A DNA stretch of 12,115 nucleotides from Eggerthella sp. CAG:368. Lineage in GTDB: Bacteria > Actinomycetota > Coriobacteriia > Coriobacteriales > Eggerthellaceae. The notes beneath the pieces were generated by a model. It was not told the DNA's origin, made no database searches, and was given only the letters and a program-made list of their open reading frames with translations. The stretch covers positions 52,453 through 64,567 of the forward strand of contig FR895482.1 in assembly GCA_000434775.1 (NCBI GenBank). Direction: 5' to 3'. The position numbers and the translations under genes are program-made. This document shows, piece after piece, positions 1-6,254 of this stretch (its first letter is position 1; every line of letters starts with the position of its first letter).

Positions 1-330
1 ACGACGCTCTTCAGTCAAAGGAGGGAAAGGAAGACGAATAACCGAACCATCATTATTGGGTGTTACACCAAGATCGGACTTCATGATCGCCTGTTCAATT
101 GCACCGAGAGCAGATTTATCCCAAGGCTCAATGACCAAAGTATGGGCATCGGGAGTCTTAATAGCTGCCATCTGATTAACAGGCGTAAGCGTTCCGTAGT
201 ATTCTGCCTTAACACGATCAAGGATCATCGCGTTAGCACGGCCAGTGCGAACAGAAGCAAAATTATCAGAAAGCTGACCTAGAACGCCTTCCATGCGCCC
301 TTTGGTTTTATCCATTGTATCCTTAATCAT
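1..330 (-). CDS. frr: Ribosome recycling factor, N-terminal part (cut by window edge)
   Basis: This encodes the first 110 residues of ribosome recycling factor (family length about 185). With EF-G, the protein splits post-termination ribosomes in the cytoplasm. The reading frame is open from the ATG at 330 to base 1. Family landmarks are RTGRAN (residues 28-33), EYYGTLTPVNQMA (43-55), SDLGVTPNNDG (85-95) and PLTEERR at the window edge. The start was chosen because the N-terminus MIKDTMDKTKGRM aligns with the usual RRF start and an AAAGGGA-type ribosome binding site lies just upstream. A second ATG sits at residue 6. It lies 67 bp downstream of pyrH on the same strand, the usual pyrH-frr pairing, so co-transcription is likely. 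Only the C-terminal part is missing, because of the edge. Confidence 0.95.
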   Translation of the reverse strand, partial: MIKDTMDKTKGRMEGVLGQLSDNFASVRTGRANAMILDRVKAEYYGTLTPVNQMAAIKTPDAHTLVIEPWDKSALGAIEQAIMKSDLGVTPNNDGSVIRLPFPPLTEERR

Positions 331-357
331 TGATATCCCTTTCGTTGGCTAACAGGA

Positions 358-379
358 TTCATCTATCACCTGAGATGAA
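358..379 (-). other. Inverted repeat between pyrH and frr
   Basis: TTCATCT and AGATGAA form a perfect 7-bp inverted repeat around an 8-nt loop, in the 67-bp spacer between the pyrH stop and the frr start. No T-run follows on the minus strand, so it is not a standard intrinsic terminator. It may be an mRNA stability or processing hairpin that lets pyrH and frr differ in output, or it may be chance. Confidence 0.4.
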
Positions 380-397
380 CTGGACTAACAAATCACT

Positions 398-1123
398 CTA
401 GCGATCGGAAACAACTGTTGTTCCGATGTTTTCACCCTTAAGAATACGAGAAATGTTTCCTGGAACCGTGAGATCGAAAACAAGAATTGGAAGATTGTTA
501 TCCATGCACAGAGAGGTAGCTGTTGAATCCATAACGTGAAGTTCCTTGGAAAGAACATCGAGATAACTAATGGTTTCAAACCTCTTTGCATCTGGATTTT
601 TCATTGGATCATCATCATAGATGCCGTCAACCTTTGTTGCTTTCATGAGGCATTCGGCGTTAATTTCGCAAGCGCGCAAAGCTGCCGTGGTGTCGGTAGT
701 GAAGTAAGGATTACCCGTACCTGCCGCAAAAATAACTACGTACCCTTTTTCAAGATGATGAATAGCACGACGACGGATGTAAGGCTCAGAAACCTGACGC
801 ATTTCAATAGCGCTCATAACACGTGTAAGAATTCCATGACGCTCAAACGCATCCTGAAGAGCAAGAGCGTTCATGCATGTTGCCAGCATTCCAATATAAT
901 CCGCCTGTGCACGATCCATGCCTTCAGCCGAACCCGCAAGACCTCTAAAAATATTGCCACCACCTACGGTAATAGCAAGCTCGATGCCGTCATCAACAAT
1001 TTCTTTAATCTGAATAGCGAGCTCTTCAACAACCTTTGGGTCAATACCATAGCCTGTTTCACCCATTAAAGCTTCGCCTGACAGTTTGAGGAGTACTCGT
1101 CTATATTTATAGTCTGAGCCCAT
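398..1123 (-). CDS. pyrH: UMP kinase (uridylate kinase)
   Basis: This 241-residue protein is the normal length for bacterial UMP kinase. The enzyme phosphorylates UMP to UDP with ATP in cytoplasmic pyrimidine biosynthesis and is usually a hexamer under allosteric control. The N-terminus has the amino-acid-kinase motif LLKLSGEAL (11-19). GGGNIFRG (54-61) follows, then AGTGNPYFTTDTTA (135-148) at the nucleotide site, KATKVDGIYDDDP (161-173), MDSTA (198-202) and LCMDNNLPI. The ATG at 1123 has a GGAAGGA ribosome binding site. It precedes frr as in most bacteria. However, rpsB and tsf, which usually come first, are absent: the upstream neighbour is an HtrA-type protease gene that ends at its own terminator. 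pyrH therefore either has a promoter in the short gap at 1124-1165 or depends on readthrough. Confidence 0.97.
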   Translation of the reverse strand: MGSDYKYRRVLLKLSGEALMGETGYGIDPKVVEELAIQIKEIVDDGIELAITVGGGNIFRGLAGSAEGMDRAQADYIGMLATCMNALALQDAFERHGILTRVMSAIEMRQVSEPYIRRRAIHHLEKGYVVIFAAGTGNPYFTTDTTAALRACEINAECLMKATKVDGIYDDDPMKNPDAKRFETISYLDVLSKELHVMDSTATSLCMDNNLPILVFDLTVPGNISRILKGENIGTTVVSDR

Positions 1124-1160
1124 TCGTATCCTTCCGTTGTTCGATACCGCTCTTCATCTT

Positions 1161-1201
1161 ACCGTAAAAAGAGAAATCCTCTGCCCAAGACAGAGGATTT
1201 C
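1161..1201 (-). terminator. Intrinsic terminator of the htrA-like gene
   Basis: A perfect 11-bp inverted repeat (1173-1183 with 1191-1201, arms GAAATCCTCTG and CAGAGGATTTC) encloses a 7-nt loop. On the minus strand a T-rich tract (CTCTTTTTA) follows at about 1172-1165. It lies 30 bp past the stop of the protease gene and 37 bp before the pyrH start. Confidence 0.88.
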
Positions 1202-1230
1202 TTCGCAAAGCCAAGGCTTCTACATTTAGT

Positions 1231-2367
1231 CTATGAATCTGTTCCCAAAACGACATCAACCGTCTGTTCAGAGCCAGAGCGATTAAAGGTTACGCTCACC
1301 GTATCACCTGGATTATGAGAACGAACAGCAATGATTAGATCACTTGCGGAAGTTACTTTACTGTCCCCAACCTTCGTGATGATATCCCCTTCAGCTATTC
1401 CAGCCTTGCTAGCTCCAGAGCTTGAAGTAACACGTGTTACATACGCACCTTCACTAACAGGCAAATTGTAACGAGCAGCTAACGAAGAGTTAACCGTAGT
1501 AAGCGAAACGCCAAGCTGGGCATGAGAAGGAGTTTGACCCGCTATGATTTGTTCTGCAATCTTCATGGCGTAATCAACAGGAATCGCAAAACCCACTCCA
1601 GAACTTGAACCAGACGTAGAAGCAATAAGCGTATTAATACCAATCAACTTGCCATTCTTGTCAACAAGCGCGCCACCAGAATTACCAGGATTGATTGCTG
1701 CGTCCGTCTGAATCATGTTGGTATAAATTGCTTCAGATTCAGAACTATACAAAGATGAAGAAGAGCGGCTTACTGCCGAAACGATACCCGTTGAAACCGA
1801 CTGCTCAAGACCAAACGGGCTGCCTACGGCCATAACCCATTCACCGGTAACAAGATCAGACGAACTTCCGATTTCTACAGCAGGTAAACCAGAAGCTTCA
1901 ATCTTTATTACTGCTAAGTCGCTCGAAGGATCGGTGCCTACAACCTTTGCTTCATACTCGCCGCCCGAAGCAACAACCTGCAGTTTATCGGCACCTTCAA
2001 TTACATGGTAGTTAGTAAGAATGTATCCATCATCAGAAAGAATAACGCCCGAACCAAGAGATGATTGTGTGTATTCCTGAGTAGAGCTTGACCTCATAAA
2101 CCCTTGAGCTTGCGACTGTGAGGCAGTATAAACGTTGATATTAACCACCGAAGGAAGCGCTTTTTGCGCCACCGCTTCTGCCAACGTAGCATCATCACCC
2201 GTAACCGTTATATTGGTGCCAGACCCATCACTCCCAAGCGTTACCGAAGAAGAGTTTTTCCCGAGAGCGGAATAGACTCCAAAAGCAAGTGCGCACGCAA
2301 CTACCGCCCCTAAAAACCCAAGGAGAAATATTTTAACTCCTGTTTTGCGAGGGATTTTCTCGTTCAT
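1231..2367 (-). CDS. HtrA/DegP-type membrane-anchored serine protease, one PDZ domain
   Basis: This 378-residue S1C-family protease acts in quality control of exported proteins on the outer face of the membrane. A short basic N-terminus leads into one hydrophobic segment (about 13-35), probably an uncleaved signal anchor. A Ser/Gly/Thr-rich linker follows (about 36-60). The trypsin-like domain shows the full catalytic triad: His121 in TNYHVIEG, Asp150 in SSDLAVIKI and Ser230 in NPGNSGGAL. A single PDZ domain (about 283-375) ends with GIAEGDII and the NPGDTVSV stretch, as in Gram-positive HtrA and mycobacterial PepD-type enzymes. The ATG at 2367 has a TTGGAG-like ribosome binding site. It stands alone between two terminators. 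No two-component or sigma-factor gene is adjacent, so regulation cannot be read from context. Confidence 0.94.
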   Translation of the reverse strand: MNEKIPRKTGVKIFLLGFLGAVVACALAFGVYSALGKNSSSVTLGSDGSGTNITVTGDDATLAEAVAQKALPSVVNINVYTASQSQAQGFMRSSSTQEYTQSSLGSGVILSDDGYILTNYHVIEGADKLQVVASGGEYEAKVVGTDPSSDLAVIKIEASGLPAVEIGSSSDLVTGEWVMAVGSPFGLEQSVSTGIVSAVSRSSSSLYSSESEAIYTNMIQTDAAINPGNSGGALVDKNGKLIGINTLIASTSGSSSGVGFAIPVDYAMKIAEQIIAGQTPSHAQLGVSLTTVNSSLAARYNLPVSEGAYVTRVTSSSGASKAGIAEGDIITKVGDSKVTSASDLIIAVRSHNPGDTVSVTFNRSGSEQTVDVVLGTDS

Positions 2368-2435
2368 TACACAACTCCAATCAAACCAACAAACCTAAGA
2401 AATCAGTCTAAGTGCTTTCTTTTTAACTCCATAAT

Positions 2436-2470
2436 AAAAAAGAAGAGTGAACGCGAGATTCACTCTTCTT
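2436..2470 (-). terminator. Intrinsic terminator of the solute-binding protein gene
   Basis: A perfect 12-bp inverted repeat (2440-2451 with 2459-2470, arms AAGAAGAGTGAA and TTCACTCTTCTT) has a 7-nt loop CGCGAGA. On the minus strand it runs into TTTTTT. It lies about 98 bp after the stop of the solute-binding protein gene and 66 bp before the htrA start. The T-run is on the minus side only, so it serves the minus-strand gene. Confidence 0.88.
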
Positions 2471-2567
2471 CCATTTGTAACCTTAACGAAAACATTTCTC
2501 TTTAATGACGTCATATATCTTAGCGAAACCGCAGAACAAGCAGGTTTTTTGCAATATATGTATTTAT

Positions 2568-3464
2568 TTACGCAGCCCTTGTATTATTCGTTTCCGTATT
2601 GCCACCTGTTAAATCTTCTTCTTTTGCCTCGTCAGTGGTAGTGCTTTCCGGTTTCTTCACGGTTGGCAAAGAGGAAATGTCTACCGATTCACCGAGCCAT
2701 TTATTCATAACCACTGTCACAATTCCGTTTTTATTGATAGTAGAAAGAGCTTGCTTAACCGCCGATTGCAGTTCGGTATTTGATGATTTAACCGCAATAC
2801 CATACGTAATAGTGTCTTGAAGCAAAGCAACAGGATAAACAGAAGCTCCTGAAGAATGAGCAACATAGGCACCAATAGTGCTGTCGGCGGCGACAAAATT
2901 CACTGACTTATTCTGTAAAGAAGTGAAAGCAGTTTGAAGGTCTGGAGATGAGCTTAAAACACTCTCGCCGTAGGTATCGGTTACCTCCCAAGCGCTCATA
3001 GAAGAAGATTGAGCAGCAATTTTAAATGAACCTGCCTCTGTCGGAGCCTTAGCGTTTTTATCAGTGGAAAACAACGCAACTGCAGACGTCATATAAGCAT
3101 CACTTAACCAATAAGCGGAGTTTTGCGATTCAACGCCCATAACAATATCTACATTTTCATTGGTAAATGCCTTTGCGGAATTCGTTCCAACGTCAACAAG
3201 TTCGAGCTTGAGACCAAGTTCATCAGCGAGCGCAGCAGCAACATCAACTTCAATGCCCACGATTTGACCTGATGACTCGGCAGCATAAGGGGCACTTGAA
3301 GCATCAACTCCAACACGTAAGGTTCCTGAAGAATTCAGGGCGGAATCCTTAACCGTTTGCTGCTTCTTTTCGGGAGTGTACTCAGTTGAGGAACATCCGG
3401 AAAGTACCGTACAAACACACAACGCCGTAACTAACGTCAGAACTACTGTTATCGCTCGCTTCAT
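2568..3464 (-). CDS. Amino-acid-type ABC transporter solute-binding lipoprotein
   Basis: This 298-residue extracellular lipoprotein belongs to the family-3 solute-binding proteins, which deliver polar amino acids or similar small solutes to an ABC importer. The signal peptide (1-23) ends in the lipobox LSGC, so Cys24 would be lipidated. The ligand-binding fold spans about 48-258, with TLRVGVDASSAPYA, IVGIEVDVAAALADELG and a C-terminal NKWLGES. A hydrophilic Thr/Glu/Asn-rich tail (about 270-298) follows. The reading frame extends 20 codons further upstream. I chose the inner ATG at 3464 because it starts the signal peptide (MKRAITVV) and has an AGAAGGGA ribosome binding site, while the longer form would bury the signal. 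No permease or ATPase gene is nearby, so it is an orphan here. The specific ligand cannot be told. The long 5' region is structured (see the RNA entry). Confidence 0.9.
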   Translation of the reverse strand: MKRAITVVLTLVTALCVCTVLSGCSSTEYTPEKKQQTVKDSALNSSGTLRVGVDASSAPYAAESSGQIVGIEVDVAAALADELGLKLELVDVGTNSAKAFTNENVDIVMGVESQNSAYWLSDAYMTSAVALFSTDKNAKAPTEAGSFKIAAQSSSMSAWEVTDTYGESVLSSSPDLQTAFTSLQNKSVNFVAADSTIGAYVAHSSGASVYPVALLQDTITYGIAVKSSNTELQSAVKQALSTINKNGIVTVVMNKWLGESVDISSLPTVKKPESTTTDEAKEEDLTGGNTETNNTRAA

Positions 3465-3491
3465 ATAAAGAATCCCTTCTGGAAAATCGTT

Positions 3492-3715
3492 GCTTCTTTC
3501 AGCTGACCTGGTTTTTGACCCCACACTCGCGCACTGGGACTAAGCTTTAATACATCGCCCTCTCGCCCGTGCAGCCCCATGCTGCAATTTCGAGCGGTAC
3601 GTCTTACCTCTAGGATGCGCCATGCTCGTTTCGAAAAATCGATAACTTACGTGGATCCTTTTGACCGCATCTGCCTTGGACTTGGATAAACCGCAACCAC
3701 AGACCTAAAAGAAGC
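3492..3715 (-). ncRNA. Large structured RNA next to comF; candidate raiA-motif RNA or riboswitch-like leader
   Basis: Read on the minus strand, GCTTCTTTTAG (3715-3705) pairs over 11 bp with CTGAAAGAAGC (3502-3492), including one G.U. This closes a domain of 224 nt. A second helix continues inward: CTG-TGGTT (3702-3695) with AACCA-GGT-CAG (3513-3503). Inside lie an arm GATGCG (3671-3666) with CGCATC (3619-3614), capped by a hairpin at 3646-3628; a hairpin TGCAGC/GCTGCA (3586-3570) on a CTCG/CGAG base; and a hairpin at 3540-3517 with a GCGA tetraloop. The last has three consecutive G.U pairs that become mismatches on the plus strand, so the RNA is minus-strand. ATCC (3687-3684) could form a pseudoknot with the bulge GGAT (3658-3655). 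It is known that raiA-motif RNA genes commonly sit between raiA and comFC in Bacillota and Actinomycetota, and comF is adjacent here. No terminator separates the RNA from the lipoprotein start 27 nt downstream, so a cis-acting leader is the main alternative. The fold was drawn by hand; the family is inferred. Confidence 0.6.
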
Positions 3716-3731
3716 CCTCCTAGTGTAGCAG

Positions 3732-3740
3732 ATACTAACA
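3732..3740 (-). promoter_or_regulatory. Candidate extended -10 for the structured RNA and lipoprotein gene
   Basis: On the minus strand TGTTAGTAT reads as an extended -10 element (TGn then TAGTAT). It would place a transcription start near 3725, about 10 nt before the closing helix of the structured RNA. No good -35 is present (TTTATG at 16 bp is weak), which is tolerated with extended -10 promoters. Confidence 0.35.
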
Positions 3741-3793
3741 AGCACACTCCTACCATAAAAGCAAATCCGCATACGTTTCATTAGTTTTTACGT

Positions 3794-3821
3794 TTGCGTT
3801 GAATCGATTTCGAATTATTAA
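3794..3821 (+). promoter_or_regulatory. Candidate promoter of the comF-type gene
   Basis: TTGCGT (3794-3799) and TATTAA (3816-3821) are spaced by 16 bp. Transcription would start near 3828, giving a leader of only about 20 nt before the ATG at 3848. Between this site and the RNA domain (3716-3793) I see nothing else beyond the opposing -10 candidate. Confidence 0.4.
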
Positions 3822-3847
3822 TTAGACTCGTCTTTTACCCTCAAAGG

Positions 3848-4558
3848 ATGAATACCTACCTCTCAATACTGAATCTTATTCTTGGCGAAACGCTCTGGCC
3901 AACACGCTGCGCGCTCTGCGATGCTCTAGACACGCTTCTCTGCTCCAACTGTTGGCAGAACCTCCCTTTTATTGACCAATACCGCACCTGCCCCACCTGC
4001 GGAGCAGCTTTTGGGAAAGCAATCTGCTGTGAATGTAATTCGGTATCACTTGAGTTAAAAGGTCTTAAGAGCATTCCCCTTGATGCCTGTGCTTCAGTTT
4101 TTCAAGCCACCCCCGAAACGCTTAAGCTAATTACTACTTACAAGGATAGGGGTGAACAACAACTCGCCCCTATCCTTGCGCTTCTGATGAAACCTCTCAT
4201 AAATCCTGCGTGGCCCAAAGACCTCATACTCACCACAATTCCCGCCCGAAACAAAGCGCTCAAAGAACGTGGATTTGATCACATGATGTGCATAGGTAAG
4301 GAGCTTTCTGCTTTAACTGCTATTCCTCTAGTCTCGCTCCTTGGGCAAAAAGAAAGCCGCGATCAAAGAAAACTAAAGGCAAAACAACGCGTAGAAAACA
4401 AGAAGAATACCTTTTTCGTGAAAGAAGAACGAATCGCCCCTTCGGTTCTTCTTATTGATGATGTTTTTACTACGGGATCAACCCTCTACTCTGCAGCCAC
4501 TACCCTAAAAGAGTCTGGAAGCACATGGGTTGGAGGACTTACACTTGCGCGCGTCTAG
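3848..4558 (+). CDS. comFC: ComF/GntX-type phosphoribosyltransferase-fold protein with zinc-finger N-terminus
   Basis: This 236-residue cytoplasmic protein is of ComFC length. The N-terminus holds a four-cysteine cluster, C21-x2-C24 and C32-x2-C35, as in the ComF double-zinc-ribbon region, plus C48-x2-C51 and C60/C61/C63. The C-terminal phosphoribosyltransferase domain shows IPARNKALKERGFDH (131-145), a Gln/Arg/Asn run (QRKLKAKQRVEN, 173-184) and the PRPP-binding loop LLIDDVFTTGST (201-212). In competent bacteria the protein assists DNA uptake and single-strand DNA handling; elsewhere its role is open. No comFA helicase gene is present, and the neighbours are divergent or convergent, so it is a single-gene unit. 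The start is not firm: the purine-rich AAAGG abuts the ATG with no spacing, so a near-leaderless start or another start codon is possible. Confidence 0.88.
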   Translation: MNTYLSILNLILGETLWPTRCALCDALDTLLCSNCWQNLPFIDQYRTCPTCGAAFGKAICCECNSVSLELKGLKSIPLDACASVFQATPETLKLITTYKDRGEQQLAPILALLMKPLINPAWPKDLILTTIPARNKALKERGFDHMMCIGKELSALTAIPLVSLLGQKESRDQRKLKAKQRVENKKNTFFVKEERIAPSVLLIDDVFTTGSTLYSAATTLKESGSTWVGGLTLARV

Positions 4559-4651
4559 ATCGCTTATGTAATCGAAGCAAAAGCAAACTAGCTCTAAAAA
4601 ACAGAGTCCGTTCTTGAGAATTTTTTCAGGCCAACAACCTCTTCGAAAGGC

Positions 4652-4670
4652 GAAAGGGTTAAATCCTTTC
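4652..4670. other. Hairpin overlapping the glycosyltransferase stop codon
   Basis: GAAAGG and CCTTTC form a perfect 6-bp inverted repeat around a 7-nt loop that contains the stop codon of the minus-strand glycosyltransferase gene. Neither side has an adjoining T-run, so I do not call it a terminator. In the whole convergent gap 4559-4658 I find no convincing intrinsic terminator for either gene. A TTCTTGAGAA-T6 string at about 4613-4626 has too little stem. Confidence 0.3.
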
Positions 4671-5984
4671 AGAAGACTCAGAATTTGCCTGAGCAAACTC
4701 CTGAACATCAACCGAAATACTGTGCTGAATAGGCTTCCACGAAGCCTTCTTAACCAGAGCAACCAAAGCGATAGGAATGTAGGTAAGCATAAAGAAAGGA
4801 AAGGTGAACATGTAACGGATTTTCTTACCTGTAGTTGAATGAATGTTATCCCATTCAGTAAACGTTGTAAGAGCGCCAAACATAAACATGAACACGGTAT
4901 AGTTGAACAGACAGAAGAAAATCGAAGAAAGCGATGAAGTGACCATTGCTCCTGTAGACATTACCCCCGTAACGCCGAGCGTAATAATAACCGCATTGAA
5001 AATGATAGTAATAATAGTAAGTAGCATTGCAGGAGCAATGGTCATCAGCATGTCATAACACGCAAAACGATATCCTTTTTTGTTCTTAAAGATGCCTTTT
5101 ACCAGGCCGGCCCCATAATGGAAGAAAACCTGATAAAAGCCTTTAGCCCAACGGAATCGCTGATTCCAAGAATCTTTAAACGTTAAGGGTTGTTCATCAT
5201 AGAGCATTGCCGTTGGGCAGTAGCTAATACGACGACCGTTAAGTATTGAATACGTAGAGAACTCAATATCTTCAGTAAGAAGATGGAATTTCCATCCCCC
5301 CATTTCCTCGATAATCTTCGCACTAACAAAAAAACCTGTTCCCGAAACAGCACAACTTGTTCCTAATGTGAGACGAGCTTGACTGAGATATTTCGCCTCA
5401 CGCATAAACCAAACTGCATAACCTGCCGTAATCCAGTTAGAACCATAGTTTTTGGAATTGCGATAACTCGTAGAAGCAATAGCGCCACCATCAAATACTT
5501 TATTCATTTCACGGAAATAGTTCACATCTAAAACATTGTCCGCATCAAACACAAAATACGCTTCATATTTATTCTGGGAGTAATGTTCGCGGATGCAGGT
5601 AATACCGTAATCAAGAGCATATCCCTTGCCAATTTCTTCCGTATTAAAGCGAGGGAAAACGATTGCACCCGCCTCTTGGGCAACGGCGGCAGTATTGTCG
5701 GTACAGTTATCCGCGATAACAAAGATATCGATCAACTCCTGCGGATAGTTCTGTACACGAATGCTATGGATTAAGTCTCCGATAACCGCATTTTCGTTTC
5801 GCGCCGAAATAACCACCGCATAACGATGGTTTTTTTTCGCCTCACGAACAGGAGGCTTACGCGTAAGCGTTACGAACACATAGAACAGCTGATAGGCATA
5901 GCAGCAGGTAAACGCAATAAAAACGCAGAAATTGAAAATATCAACAAAAGAAAGTGAAACTGATTCAAGTACTTGATCAATCAC
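4659..5984 (-). CDS. Membrane-bound family-2 glycosyltransferase (processive type)
   Basis: This 441-residue inner-membrane enzyme transfers sugar from a nucleotide-sugar, probably onto a cell-surface glycan or lipid. An N-terminal membrane segment (about 15-40) precedes the GT-A domain (about 53-285), with VVISARNENAVIGD (57-70), DNCTDNT (92-98), the metal-binding DAD (147-149), TED (238-240) and QRFRW (275-279). The last motif marks processive enzymes such as hyaluronan, chitin or poly-GlcNAc synthases. Three or four membrane helices follow (about 313-412), then a short polar tail. The start is a GTG at 5984, supported by AAGGAG 8 nt upstream; no ATG fits as well. It is a single gene with its own promoter. 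No deacetylase, PilZ or epimerase gene is nearby, so donor and product are unknown. Confidence 0.9.
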   Translation of the reverse strand: MIDQVLESVSLSFVDIFNFCVFIAFTCCYAYQLFYVFVTLTRKPPVREAKKNHRYAVVISARNENAVIGDLIHSIRVQNYPQELIDIFVIADNCTDNTAAVAQEAGAIVFPRFNTEEIGKGYALDYGITCIREHYSQNKYEAYFVFDADNVLDVNYFREMNKVFDGGAIASTSYRNSKNYGSNWITAGYAVWFMREAKYLSQARLTLGTSCAVSGTGFFVSAKIIEEMGGWKFHLLTEDIEFSTYSILNGRRISYCPTAMLYDEQPLTFKDSWNQRFRWAKGFYQVFFHYGAGLVKGIFKNKKGYRFACYDMLMTIAPAMLLTIITIIFNAVIITLGVTGVMSTGAMVTSSLSSIFFCLFNYTVFMFMFGALTTFTEWDNIHSTTGKKIRYMFTFPFFMLTYIPIALVALVKKASWKPIQHSISVDVQEFAQANSESSERI

Positions 5985-6004
5985 AGAATATGCTCCTTAA
6001 CGGT

Positions 6005-6041
6005 AAGTGCTCACTATATTATGTCCCCTTGCGTAGCACTT
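6005..6041 (-). other. Stem-loop in the leader of the glycosyltransferase gene
   Basis: AAGTGCT (6005-6011) and AGCACTT (6035-6041) are perfect 7-bp arms around a 23-nt loop, located between the predicted transcription start (about 6074) and the ribosome binding site at about 5993-5998. It could affect translation or mRNA stability. No known riboswitch consensus is recognised. Confidence 0.35.
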
Positions 6042-6080
6042 CTTTCCTACCTATACACAACGGTAAGAAAATCGAACATG

Positions 6081-6110
6081 ATTATAGTTATTTTTAACGA
6101 GATGAAACAA
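6081..6110 (-). promoter_or_regulatory. Promoter of the glycosyltransferase gene
   Basis: On the minus strand TTGTTT (6110-6105) is followed after 18 bp by a perfect TATAAT (6086-6081). The start would be near 6074, leaving a 5' leader of about 90 nt that contains the 6005-6041 stem-loop. Confidence 0.6.
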
Positions 6111-6111
6111 C

Positions 6112-6165
6112 TAGGTAAGATATCTGCGCAGTTTGTATACAATTCGTAAGCTATTTAGTTACCTA
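6112..6165. promoter_or_regulatory. Palindrome-rich operator-like region between divergent GT2 and ahcY genes
   Basis: TAGGTAA (6112-6118) and TTACCTA (6159-6165) are perfect inverted arms whose centre nearly coincides with that of the 10-bp palindrome TTGTATACAA (6133-6142). GATATC (6119-6124) and CTGCGCAG (6124-6131) are further palindromes between them. A third copy of TACCTA is at 6048-6053. The cluster begins directly behind the -35 of the glycosyltransferase promoter and lies about 90 bp before ahcY. This layout fits a dimeric regulator site; the regulator is unknown. Confidence 0.4.
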
Positions 6166-6170
6166 CCAGC

Positions 6171-6200
6171 TTAAATTAGCTTGATAGAACCACTTTATAA
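6171..6200 (+). promoter_or_regulatory. Weak candidate promoter of ahcY
   Basis: TTAAAT (6171-6176) and TTATAA (6195-6200) are spaced by 18 bp, which would start transcription near 6207 and give a leader of about 48 nt. The -35 is poor. I find no better pair on the plus strand and no recognisable SAH riboswitch in the leader. Confidence 0.25.
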
Positions 6201-6254
6201 ACCTCACTCGCTACGGTGCGTGGTATTCTCATGTATTAGATAAAGGAGGTTCTT

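Noticed and set aside
536..1069. 177-codon open frame on the plus strand inside pyrH.
   Set aside because: It is antisense to a clear UMP kinase gene and shows no protein-family features.
2505..2514. ATGACGTCAT palindrome downstream of the lipoprotein gene.
   Set aside because: It is a single 10-bp palindrome in a 3' region, with no promoter or second site; chance is sufficient.
3465..3524. Longer start of the lipoprotein gene at 3524.
   Set aside because: It would add 20 polar residues before the signal peptide and run into the structured RNA. The ATG at 3464 has the ribosome binding site.
3580..3610. Possible T-box (GTACCGC on the minus strand) controlling the amino-acid-binding lipoprotein.
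   Set aside because: The invariant TGGNACC core is not present, no specifier stem I is recognisable and no terminator/antiterminator pair follows.
3481..3700. Fragments resembling signal recognition particle RNA (ACCAGGTCAG near 3510 and CCAAGGCAGATG near 3675, minus strand).
   Set aside because: They are in the wrong order and about 170 nt apart. The apical GGAA hairpin with its conserved asymmetric loop is missing.
6001..6080. c-di-GMP or other riboswitch in the glycosyltransferase leader.
   Set aside because: Only one stem is visible and no conserved riboswitch core is found.
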